From: FEN-1191 sp964528845
GTDB lineage: Bacteria > Pseudomonadota > Gammaproteobacteria > Steroidobacterales > Steroidobacteraceae
Assembly (NCBI GenBank): GCA_964528845.1
Contig: CAZGVE010000012.1
Coordinates: 16,620-80,619, forward strand
Direction of reading: 5' to 3'
DNA length: 64,000 bases
This document shows, in pieces, positions 51,201 through 58,151 of this stretch. Each line of letters opens with the position of its first letter. Position 1 is the stretch's first letter. The position numbers were made by a program, and so were the translations under genes. The notes beneath the pieces were generated by a model, which saw only the letters and a program-made list of their open reading frames with translations, searched no databases and was not told the origin of the DNA.

Positions 51201-52849
51201 CGAACCAGGCCTGCGCGGTGTGCCATACCGCCGCGCCGGGCAACTACACGACGCTGGCGGCCAATCCGGTGCTGCACACGGGTATCAGCGGCGGCTGCGG
51301 CCTGTGCCATGGCGGCACCACGGCGCTGACCTGGTACAACAACTACACGCCCAAGGACGCCATACTCGCGCCCGCGCACATCCCGTACCTCGCCGGTGCC
51401 GACTGCGCGTCCTGTCACGCCCCGAACAGCTATGCCACCGGGGCGTTCGGGCCGATGAACATGACACAGGGGACGCACTCCTTCGTCGTCACGAGCTGCG
51501 TGACCTGCCACGAGGCAGGACGCAGCTTCTACATGGGGACGGCAAACCCCGCATTGCAGGGGCGTCCCGCCGACCATACGAGCGGGCAGATGGTCGCGCC
51601 GAATGACTGCAGCCTTTGCCACACGACCGCGAACTGGAATTCGACGGTGCTGCCGAGCGGCCATATGCCCAACCCCGGCAACCAGGCGTGCTCGATCTGC
51701 CACAAGTCGGCGCCGGCCGATTACACCACCGCGACCCTGAACACCAACACGATCCTGCACACCGGCATCAGCAGCGGCTGCATCGCCTGCCACGGCGCGC
51801 CGAACGCGACCGCGCCAGTGTTCTACCTGAATTACACTCCCAAGGACGCGCTGCTCTCCCCGGTGCACATCCCGAGCAGCAATACGGCGTGCGAGGCCTG
51901 CCACGCCGCCAACGTGTTCACGGCGTTCAGTGGCACGACGATGACGTCCGCGAAACACACGGCGATGTTCGCGACCGCGGGCTTCCCGAAGACCTGTGAT
52001 CAATGCCACGACAAATCGACGCTCGTGTTCTATGGCGTTACGAAACTGCAGACCCGCCCGAGCGATCACAAGTCCGGCAGCAAGCTCACGAACGACTGCA
52101 ACGGCTGCCACAACACCAACAGCTGGGGCGGCGGCGCCCAGGTGCGCCCGGCCGCCTCGACTACGAAATCAGTCGGCGCCGCAACCGTCAGCACGGTGAA
52201 CGCGGCCAACGCCGTGCAGGCCCAGGCCGCCACGGCCAGCGCAGCCGCGAGCTCGGTCGCCAGTGGGAACGCTGTGGCAGCGAACGCTGCAGCGACCGGC
52301 GCTTCGACAGGGAGCGCGTCGGCGGTCGGCGTACGCCCCGGCAGCAGACCCAATCCACATGCGCTCGTCACGGGGAACTGCGTGAGCTGCCACAACGGCA
52401 CGGTGGCTACGGCCAAGGGTCCACGCCACATCGCCAGCAATGACCAGTGCGCGAACTGCCACACGACGATCGCCTGGCTGCCCGCTCGCTTCGACCATCG
52501 GGGCATCGCGGCCAACTGCGCGACCTGCCACAACGGCGTGACCGCCACCGGCAAGCCCGTCGCGCATATTCCGACACAATCGGACTGCAGCGCCTGTCAT
52601 GGCACCTTCGCGTGGCGCCCGGCGCGCTTCAGCCATACCGGCGTCGTCGGCACCTGCACAGGGTGTCACAACACGACGACCGGACTGGGCAAGCCGATCG
52701 GGCACTTAGCGACGACGCTCGACTGCAGCAGCTGCCACACCACGCTCGGCTGGATTCCGGCGAGCGCCCCCAATGCAGTGCGTCCGCCCGCTCCCGCAGT
52801 GCGCGCGCCCGGCCCCGGCCCGCGTGGCATGGCCCGCGGACAGTACTAG
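48266..52849 (+). CDS. Giant multiheme c-type cytochrome, 46 CXXCH motifs
   Basis: 1527 residues from GTG 48266. A signal peptide rich in LAAL repeats ends near AVAA. Forty-six CXXCH motifs were counted: 12 in an N-terminal block, 25 in five penta-heme modules (residues ~398-1208), three in a degenerate sixth, and six in a C-terminal block after an Ala/Ser linker (~1290-1365). Module hallmarks are FGPMNMT, GRPADH, GHMPNP and VLHTGIS. The N-terminal FDH...GVHxxLPCEACH block resembles the 21-heme protein. No lipobox. Predicted exported electron wire; location relative to the outer membrane is unknown. Frames open before 48266 belong to the upstream gene. Confidence 0.9.
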   Translation: MTRRHTPGWTRRLATLAALAALAALAALAGAAPAVAAQGGAAAPAAPTAPITVPFDHLTTGFELDGVHRDLPCEACHLNAVFRGTPRDCGTCHTAGSQFNATPKTTNHVPSTNNCAACHNTIAFRPAVHFDHANVMGGCVNCHNGTIAQGEGPTHPATTQNCGACHSVLVWNPAKMVDHAQIPEAVAGFCIVCHNGVQASGKSAGHIATSLECGDCHVTTSWLGATFDHTGITTGCYSCHNGVKAVGKQGTHMPTSNTCEACHTTGIGSSTPNWVPSLFDHTQMSVTTCQTCHIGTVKISTGYVSGQPANHVPPIPSTIDCGVCHGNTPSAETWTVLAASIPVLHSGLPVSNCLLCHASQTFAGVPAPYIPMSIAGVSPYKATPLAPPHIPILAGADCSACHGAAYQAGGFGPATAMSAAKHAFVSTTCDTCHETGSNYYVGGGMPLQLRPADHVSSTDPRMATGDCSACHETTDWNSTALPGGHMPNPGNLSCTQCHVSAPSDYTPATLAANSVLHTGISGNCGLCHGASTPLTFFNNFTPVDAVLTPSHIPYLSGSDCSACHVSSTYAAGTFGPTSMNPARHAFVPGTCDTCHEANLNFYMGASSPPLQGRPADHQSSSNPQEVSGDCSGCHETTDWNTNVLPPGHMPNPGGQACAVCHTAIGGTLASYAALASIATLHTGINGGCAQCHGATSQLIFYNNNDNPKDAVLSPMHIAYLSGTDCGSCHAQNYIAGGFGPMNMTPATHTFVSATNCNSCHEAGAAANLYMGAASPALQGRPADHTSGQMVAPNDCSLCHSTTNWNSTALPAGHMPNPAAQACTLCHTAAPSDYTTATLATNPVLHTGISTGCGQCHGAGTALTWFNNFTPKDAVLAPPHIPAFSGTDCSSCHVPSTYAVGAFGPMNMTQATHAGVGSTCNACHEANASFYMGAANPGLQGRPADHNSGQMVAPNDCNLCHTTANWNSTALPAGHMPNPANQACAVCHTAAPGNYTTLAANPVLHTGISGGCGLCHGGTTALTWYNNYTPKDAILAPAHIPYLAGADCASCHAPNSYATGAFGPMNMTQGTHSFVVTSCVTCHEAGRSFYMGTANPALQGRPADHTSGQMVAPNDCSLCHTTANWNSTVLPSGHMPNPGNQACSICHKSAPADYTTATLNTNTILHTGISSGCIACHGAPNATAPVFYLNYTPKDALLSPVHIPSSNTACEACHAANVFTAFSGTTMTSAKHTAMFATAGFPKTCDQCHDKSTLVFYGVTKLQTRPSDHKSGSKLTNDCNGCHNTNSWGGGAQVRPAASTTKSVGAATVSTVNAANAVQAQAATASAAASSVASGNAVAANAAATGASTGSASAVGVRPGSRPNPHALVTGNCVSCHNGTVATAKGPRHIASNDQCANCHTTIAWLPARFDHRGIAANCATCHNGVTATGKPVAHIPTQSDCSACHGTFAWRPARFSHTGVVGTCTGCHNTTTGLGKPIGHLATTLDCSSCHTTLGWIPASAPNAVRPPAPAVRAPGPGPRGMARGQY
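49457..51889 (+). repeat. Five tandem penta-heme modules (477-495 bases each)
   Basis: Module starts, set at the first heme Cys, lie at 49457, 49943, 50438, 50927 and 51404, with a degenerate copy from 51890. Each encodes 159-165 residues with five CXXCH motifs in the same order. The repetition is visible at DNA level, for example in the recurring GGCCACATGCCCAA-type stretch. Confidence 0.85.
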
Positions 52850-52858
52850 CGACGCTCC

Positions 52859-55294
52859 GTGCGCGTTACCGCTGAGCGATTCGCGGCGCTCCTCGTCGCA
52901 TTGCCCATCGCGCTGCTGGCCGGCAGCGGTGTTGCAGGCGCCGCTGTGCCCGCGCCGTTCGCCGCACTGATCAACCAGCTGGTGCAGGTGATCGACGTCG
53001 ATGACCGCGAGGATCACGCCGATATCTCGGTGCAGTTCGCGTGCACGGTCAATTACCTCGGCAACACGCCACAGAGCCGCGGCACCGGCACGACCATCAC
53101 GCTGCGACTCGGGCCCGACTGCGGATCGCTGCTGAACTCGGTGCCTCCCGAACTGCCGCTGATCGGCGGGGGCGGCCAGCTGGTCACCGGGGCCCGGGTT
53201 GATTCACTGCTTCCCGGCCAGGCCAGCCTCGAACTGACCTGGTCCCGCGAGCTGAGCTTCGTGATGGCTCCGACCGCGAACGGACAGGGCTTGCGCGTCC
53301 GGCTGCTGGGTACCGGCAAGCGGGCGACGGGCTACGTGACCGAAGTCGATGCTCCGGAAGGGTACGCGGTCAATCTCGATTCCTCGCTCGACAAGTTCGA
53401 TCCTGCGGCCATGCAGGCCGCCGCGACCGCGCTGTCGACCCAGGTCTACGTGTCCGAAACCGACGTGGAGGACAAGCACTGGTTCCGCCTGCGGGCCGGA
53501 CCATTCAAGACGCGCGCGGAAGCAGAGCGCGTGCTGCGCGTCGCGCAGCCGAACTACCCGCGGGCCTGGCTCGCGATCAACGATGAGGCCTCGCAGGTCA
53601 TGGCCGTGGATCGCGCCGGCGTGGCGTCGGCAGCGGCGCTCGGTCCGACCGATGCGCCGCTTCCAGACGCAGAACGCAGCCGGATCCTGCGCGATGCGAG
53701 GGCGGCGCTGGCGAAGCGCCAGTACGCCGACTCGGTAGCGCTGCTCACGCGCCTGCTGCGGCAGCCGGAATATCCCGGGCGCGCGGAAGTCCAGGAGCTC
53801 ATCGGGCTGGTCCGGGAACGGGCCGGCGATCTCGCACATGCGAAAGCCGAATACCAGGAATACCTGCGCCGCTATCCGAATGGACCTGCGGCTGGCCGCG
53901 TGCGCGACCGCCTGACGCTGCTGGCGACCGCCGCGGCAGCAACGCAATCCGCCGGTGCCTTCGGTGGCGCATCGGCGCCGAGCCGCTGGAGCATTGCCGG
54001 CAGTAGTGCGCTGACCTACCTGTATGGACAGGACCAGATCAGCAGCGGCGGCACGACGACCAGTTCCACCTCGCTCAATGCGGCATTGATCTATGGCGAT
54101 CTGCTGGTGCGCGAGCGCGGTACACGCTACGACTTCACCGCGCGTGTGGACGCCGGCTATACGGCGAACCTGGTTTCCAACACCGGCGGCAGCCAGGATC
54201 GGACCACCGCGGCCTATGTCGAACTCACCGACCGGCAGCTCGGGCTGACCGGCAGGGCAGGGCGCCAGTCGCTGGCCACGGTTGGCGCGATCGGCCTGTT
54301 CGATGGTCTTTATGTCGGTTATCAACTCAGCCCAAAGGTGAGCCTCAGCGTCGCCGGCGGGTTGCCAGCCTATTCCAGCTATTCCGCGGTATCGGGGCGG
54401 CAGGAGTTCGGGACGGTGAGCGCGGAATTCGGTCCGTACCGCCAGGCCTGGATCTTCGATGGTTATCTGTTCGACGAAGTCAGCGGCGGCGCTACCGACC
54501 GGCGCGCGCTCGGCCTGCAGGTGCGCTACTCGCGGCCGGGTCATTCCGCCGTGTTCCTGACCGACTACGATATCGCGCTGGCCCAGCTGAACTCGGTGAC
54601 ACTGATCGGCAATGTCAGCATCCCCGGGCACTGGGTGCTGGGATTCGACCTCGATCATCGACGCAGTCCGCTGCTGCTGCTGAGCAACGCGTTGATCGGG
54701 CAGAGCGCGCCTGACCTGGCCACGCTGCAGACTGAGTTCACACCATCCCAGATCCGCCAGCTGGCGCTCGATCGCACCTCCACCAGCGATTCGCTGACGC
54801 TGTCTGCAAGCCGTCCGATCGGCCAGCGCTGGCAGATCCTGGCCGACATCTCGGCATTGGAGCTCGGGGGTACGCCGGCCTCCGGTGGAGTCGAGGCGAC
54901 GCCCGCGACCGGCTGGGATCGCAATGCATCGATCCAGATCTCTGGTTCCAGCCTGTTGCAGGCCAGCGACCTGCATTTCTTTGGTTTGCGATACGACAGC
55001 TCGCCGTCCTCACGCAGTATCACCGCCTCGTGGGACGCCCGTTTCGTGCTGGCCGGTGCCTGGCGCCTGGGACCTCGATTCAGCGTCGAGCAGGTCGATG
55101 ATCCCGAACTCGGTGGCACGCAGCGGCTGTTCCTGCCTGAAGTGCGCGGCGACTGGACCGGGCGCCATTCGGTGTTCGAGCTCGTCGGCGGCTACCAGAT
55201 CCAGCAGCAGCAGTCCCAGGCCGGGCTCGGCGCGAGCACTACCCAGGACGCGCGACACCTGTACGCATCGGTGGCCTACCGCTTGCGGTTCTGA
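52859..55294 (+). CDS. Outer-membrane beta-barrel protein with SPOR and TPR domains
   Basis: 811 residues from GTG 52859, nine bases after the giant cytochrome. Signal peptide to AGA; a beta-rich N-terminal domain with two cysteines (62, 88); a SPOR-like domain around 195-250 (HWFRLRAGPFKTRAEAERVL); TPR helices ~270-350 (LVRERAGDLAHAKAEYQEYL); and from ~375 an alternating hydrophobic pattern ending in YRLRF with C-terminal Phe, as in outer-membrane barrels. No CXXCH motif. The position suggests it houses or docks the cytochromes; SPOR usually binds denuded peptidoglycan. No specific family recognised. Confidence 0.75.
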   Translation: MRVTAERFAALLVALPIALLAGSGVAGAAVPAPFAALINQLVQVIDVDDREDHADISVQFACTVNYLGNTPQSRGTGTTITLRLGPDCGSLLNSVPPELPLIGGGGQLVTGARVDSLLPGQASLELTWSRELSFVMAPTANGQGLRVRLLGTGKRATGYVTEVDAPEGYAVNLDSSLDKFDPAAMQAAATALSTQVYVSETDVEDKHWFRLRAGPFKTRAEAERVLRVAQPNYPRAWLAINDEASQVMAVDRAGVASAAALGPTDAPLPDAERSRILRDARAALAKRQYADSVALLTRLLRQPEYPGRAEVQELIGLVRERAGDLAHAKAEYQEYLRRYPNGPAAGRVRDRLTLLATAAAATQSAGAFGGASAPSRWSIAGSSALTYLYGQDQISSGGTTTSSTSLNAALIYGDLLVRERGTRYDFTARVDAGYTANLVSNTGGSQDRTTAAYVELTDRQLGLTGRAGRQSLATVGAIGLFDGLYVGYQLSPKVSLSVAGGLPAYSSYSAVSGRQEFGTVSAEFGPYRQAWIFDGYLFDEVSGGATDRRALGLQVRYSRPGHSAVFLTDYDIALAQLNSVTLIGNVSIPGHWVLGFDLDHRRSPLLLLSNALIGQSAPDLATLQTEFTPSQIRQLALDRTSTSDSLTLSASRPIGQRWQILADISALELGGTPASGGVEATPATGWDRNASIQISGSSLLQASDLHFFGLRYDSSPSSRSITASWDARFVLAGAWRLGPRFSVEQVDDPELGGTQRLFLPEVRGDWTGRHSVFELVGGYQIQQQQSQAGLGASTTQDARHLYASVAYRLRF

Positions 55295-55373
55295 GCGACC
55301 GCAGGCGTAGGCGTTCCGGCGAGTCTGGTTTAAGATCGCGCCCCCCGAATCTCCACTCAGGCGAGAACGCACC

Positions 55374-56216
55374 GTGAAAGCACCTTTGAACCGCGGGCTC
55401 TGGCTCGCACTGCCGCTGCTGCTGCCCGTCGCGTACGCAGCCGACGCCCCGACCGCCGCGCCGGCCGCGGCCACGGCTGCGGTCCATCCCAAGCCCAAAG
55501 CCGCGGCGAGTCCCGCGTCGAGTACGGCGGCACCGATGACGGAGGACCAGAAAGCGCTGTACGCGCTCGGGGTCTTGATGAGCCGCGGGCTCGAGAATTT
55601 CCAGCTCTCGGATGCGGAATTCAACACCGTCCGGGCAGGCCTGAGCGACAGCTTCCACAAGCGCCTGCAGATCACGGATGCGGAGAGCTATACGGCGAAG
55701 CTGCAGGCCCTGCAGAGCGATCGAGTCGCGGTGCTGGCGCAGAAGGAGAAGGCATCGGGCCAGGCATACCTGGAGGCCGCCGCCAAGAGCGCGGGCGCGA
55801 CCCGCACCGCCAGCGGACTGCTATTCCTGGCCGTAAGCGAAGGCACCGGCGCAGCGCCGACTCGCGCCGACCGCGTCAAGGTGGACTACGAAGGCAAGCT
55901 GATTGACGGCACCGTGTTCGACAGCTCGATCAAGCGCGGGCAGCCGGCGGTGTTCAACGTTGGCGGCGTGATTCCGTGCTGGAGCGAGGCACTGATGCTG
56001 ATGAAGGTCGGCGGCAAGAGCCATGTGGTGTGTCCCGCCGAACTCGCATACGGCGATCGCGGCGCACCGCCCCGGATTCGCCCCGGCGCGACACTGGTGT
56101 TCGACATCGCGCTGCTGGACATCGTGCCGCCGCCGAGCTCTGCCACGCCTGCGGGCAATGGCGCGCCGCCGGCCTCCGGTGCTGCGGCTCCGGGAGCGGG
56201 CGCGGCCAAGCCCTGA
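55374..56216 (+). CDS. FKBP-type peptidyl-prolyl cis-trans isomerase
   Basis: 280 residues from GTG 55374. Signal peptide (LALPLLLPVAYA), an Ala/Pro linker, an FKBP_N-type helical dimerisation domain (~60-150), then FKBP: VKVDYEGKLIDGTVFDSS, VIPCWSEALMLMKVGGK and CPAELAYGDRG. FkpA/Mip-type periplasmic chaperone. It carries an extra Pro/Ala/Gly tail. A TTTAAGAT box ~40 bases upstream may be its own promoter, so operon membership is uncertain; a folding role for the barrel or cytochromes is inference. Confidence 0.9.
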   Translation: MKAPLNRGLWLALPLLLPVAYAADAPTAAPAAATAAVHPKPKAAASPASSTAAPMTEDQKALYALGVLMSRGLENFQLSDAEFNTVRAGLSDSFHKRLQITDAESYTAKLQALQSDRVAVLAQKEKASGQAYLEAAAKSAGATRTASGLLFLAVSEGTGAAPTRADRVKVDYEGKLIDGTVFDSSIKRGQPAVFNVGGVIPCWSEALMLMKVGGKSHVVCPAELAYGDRGAPPRIRPGATLVFDIALLDIVPPPSSATPAGNGAPPASGAAAPGAGAAKP

Positions 56217-56251
56217 CGCGCGGGCTGGATGCGGCCGCGCGCTGCTGGAAC

Positions 56252-57136
56252 TCAAGTCGGGGCGGCCACCACGCGCATCGACAGGTCGATCGCGGCGATG
56301 TGCTTGGTGATCGCGCCGACGGAGAGGTAGTCGACGCCGGTCTCGGCGATCTGACGCGCGTTCGCTAGCGTGACGCCGCCGGAACACTCCAGCAGCACCG
56401 GCTGCGTCTGGGCGCGATTGAGCGCGACGGCTGCGTGCAGCTGCTCGAGGCTGAAATTATCGAGCAACACGATATCGACGCGTGCTTCGATCGCCTCGCG
56501 GACCTGTTCGAGATTCTCGGTCTCGACCTCGATACGCACGCCGGCGGCCTCGTGGCGCGCGGCCGCAACCGCAGCGCGGATCGATCCGGCCGCCGCGATG
56601 TGGTTCTCCTTGATGAGCACCAGATCGTACAGCCCCTGGCGGTGATTCGAGGCCCCGCCGCAGCGCACGGCGTACTTCTGCGCACTGCGCAGTCCGGGGA
56701 TCGTCTTGCGCGTGTCGAGGATCCGGCAGCCCGTGCCGGCAATTGCCGCGACGTAGCGCTGCGCGACGGTCGCGGTCGCCGAAAGCAGCTGCAGGAAGTT
56801 CAACGCGGTGCGCTCCCCGGTCAGCAGCGCGCGTGCCGGCCCTGCCAGCTCGCACAGCACCGCTTGGGCGGCCACCGCCGCGCCCTCTGTGTGGAGCCAG
56901 CGTATCTGCACCGTCGGGTCGAGCTGACGGAAGGTCTCATCGAACCAGGGGCTGCCACATAGCACCGCGGGCTCGCGGCTCCGCACCCGGGCGCGAGCCT
57001 TCGTTTCCGCCGCGATCAGTCGGGCCGTCACGTCCCCGGTGCCGATGTCCTCGCGCAGTGCGCGGGACACCTGCTCGGACAGATCAGCGGGCAGCGGGTT
57101 CAGAACGGCAACGGGTGATTGGATGCGCCCATGCAC
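56252..57136 (-). CDS. nadC: Nicotinate-nucleotide pyrophosphorylase (quinolinate phosphoribosyltransferase)
   Basis: Forms nicotinate mononucleotide from quinolinate and PRPP in NAD synthesis. REDIGTGDVTARLI, TALNFLQLLSATAT, LDTRKTIPGLRSAQKYAV, RCGGASNHRQGLYDLVLIKE and LECSGGV are canonical. 294 residues from ATG 57136. That start lies 37 bases inside the upstream gene; no later ATG or GTG keeps the N-terminal helix, so the overlap may be real. Confidence 0.95.
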   Translation of the reverse strand: MHGRIQSPVAVLNPLPADLSEQVSRALREDIGTGDVTARLIAAETKARARVRSREPAVLCGSPWFDETFRQLDPTVQIRWLHTEGAAVAAQAVLCELAGPARALLTGERTALNFLQLLSATATVAQRYVAAIAGTGCRILDTRKTIPGLRSAQKYAVRCGGASNHRQGLYDLVLIKENHIAAAGSIRAAVAAARHEAAGVRIEVETENLEQVREAIEARVDIVLLDNFSLEQLHAAVALNRAQTQPVLLECSGGVTLANARQIAETGVDYLSVGAITKHIAAIDLSMRVVAAPT

Positions 57137-57711
57137 AGCAGCATCGGGATCGACAGCACGAAGTTCGTGCGCGACGCGAGCGCGGCGACCTTGCGGGCCT
57201 TCGCCTTCTCCTCGTCGGTGGCTGGAACGATGCCGAGGATCTTCTTCTGGTTCGGCCAGATCAGCACCCAGACGTTGAACAGCATGATCGTTCCGAGCCA
57301 GGCGCCGATGCCGATCGTCAGACCGTAGTAGTTCTGCCCGAAGTGGCCCAGGCTCGCTGCGTTGCCGAGGTTACCGGCACGGGTCAGGTACCAGAAGCCG
57401 GTAAACCACGTCAGCACGGCGGCCCAGCGGAACCAGAACAGTGCGCGGGGCGCGATGTACTTCGTGATGCCGGCGCCGCCAGGCCCACCCTTGTCGGCAG
57501 CCGCGGCAGCCAGACCCGGGGTCTGCACGACATTGAAGTAGTAGAGCAGGCCGATCCACATGACGCCGGAGAGGATGTGAATCCACACCGCCAGTCCCAG
57601 CTCCGCAAAGCCGAAGGTCTTGACGCCCGCCAGGGACGCGACCAGCGTCACGATGATCGCGAGCACGAAACCGGTGATGATGGCGCCGCGAACCGAATTC
57701 AGTGGATTCAT
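57100..57711 (-). CDS. PuuD-type (urate hydroxylase N-terminal family) membrane protein
   Basis: 203 residues from ATG 57711 with about four to five membrane segments. The pattern AVWIHILSGVMWIGLLYYFN, LFWFRWAAVLTWFTGFWYL and FNVWVLIWPNQKKILG matches the urate-oxidase N-terminal (PuuD) membrane family. Full PuuD enzymes carry a C-terminal cytochrome c domain, missing here, so urate oxidation should not be assumed. It is divergent from grxD and followed by overlapping nadC. Confidence 0.6.
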   Translation of the reverse strand: MNPLNSVRGAIITGFVLAIIVTLVASLAGVKTFGFAELGLAVWIHILSGVMWIGLLYYFNVVQTPGLAAAAADKGGPGGAGITKYIAPRALFWFRWAAVLTWFTGFWYLTRAGNLGNAASLGHFGQNYYGLTIGIGAWLGTIMLFNVWVLIWPNQKKILGIVPATDEEKAKARKVAALASRTNFVLSIPMLLCMGASNHPLPF

Positions 57712-57743
57712 GCCTGCCTCGATGCGGTGGTGACTACCGGCGA

Positions 57744-57772
57744 TTGAAGAATAGGGCACGGCCCCCCATAAT
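57744..57772 (+). promoter_or_regulatory. Sigma-70 promoter for grxD
   Basis: TTGAAG (57744-57749), 17 bases, CATAAT (57767-57772). The start would be near 57779, about 49 bases before the grxD ATG. It overlaps the opposing promoter below. Confidence 0.55.
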
Positions 57773-57776
57773 TCAA
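57748..57776 (-). promoter_or_regulatory. Sigma-70 promoter for the PuuD-type gene and nadC
   Basis: Minus-strand TTGAAT (57776-57771), 17 bases, TATTCT (57753-57748). The start would be near 57741, about 30 bases before the ATG at 57711. The two promoters share most of their bases. Confidence 0.5.
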
Positions 57777-57827
57777 CGCATACCTGTCGCCCTATCTCCT
57801 GACCACCTGAAAGTCGAGGCCGCCACA

Positions 57828-58151
57828 ATGGACGTCAACGATCGAATCCGCCAGGTGCTGGCCACAGCGCCGGTGGTGCTGTTCATGAAGGGGACGCCGG
57901 ATTTTCCGCAATGCGGCTTCTCGGCCCAGACCGTTGCCGCGCTGCATAAGCTCGGCGCACGGTTCCACCATGTAAACATTTTCGAAGACCCGGAGTTGCG
58001 GGAATCGCTGAAGCGTTTCTCGAACTGGCCGACCTATCCGCAGCTGTATGTCAACGGCGAGCTGATCGGCGGATGCGACATCGCCATGGAGATGTACCGC
58101 AACGGCGAATTGAAGCAGCTGCTCGAGACAGCAGGCGCCGTCGCAGCCTAG
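57828..58151 (+). CDS. grxD: Monothiol glutaredoxin, Grx4 family
   Basis: 107 residues. The monothiol active site CGFS lies in PDFPQCGFSAQTV, with FMKGTP before it and WPTYPQLYVNGELIGGCDI after, all diagnostic of Grx4/GrxD. These bind a [2Fe-2S] cluster with glutathione and BolA and take part in Fe-S delivery. ATG at 57828 after a short leader; longer upstream frame lacks the fold. Its stop shares CTAG with the stop of the opposing rnt. Confidence 0.95.
   Translation: MDVNDRIRQVLATAPVVLFMKGTPDFPQCGFSAQTVAALHKLGARFHHVNIFEDPELRESLKRFSNWPTYPQLYVNGELIGGCDIAMEMYRNGELKQLLETAGAVAA

Noticed and set aside
49457..51889. CRISPR-like or satellite array
   Set aside because: Period of nearly 490 bases, continuous reading frame, heme motifs in every unit.
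49931..52111. 726-codon open frame antisense to the giant cytochrome
   Set aside because: It mirrors the repeats and codon bias of the plus-strand gene, has no signal or domain, and every module gives the same shadow.
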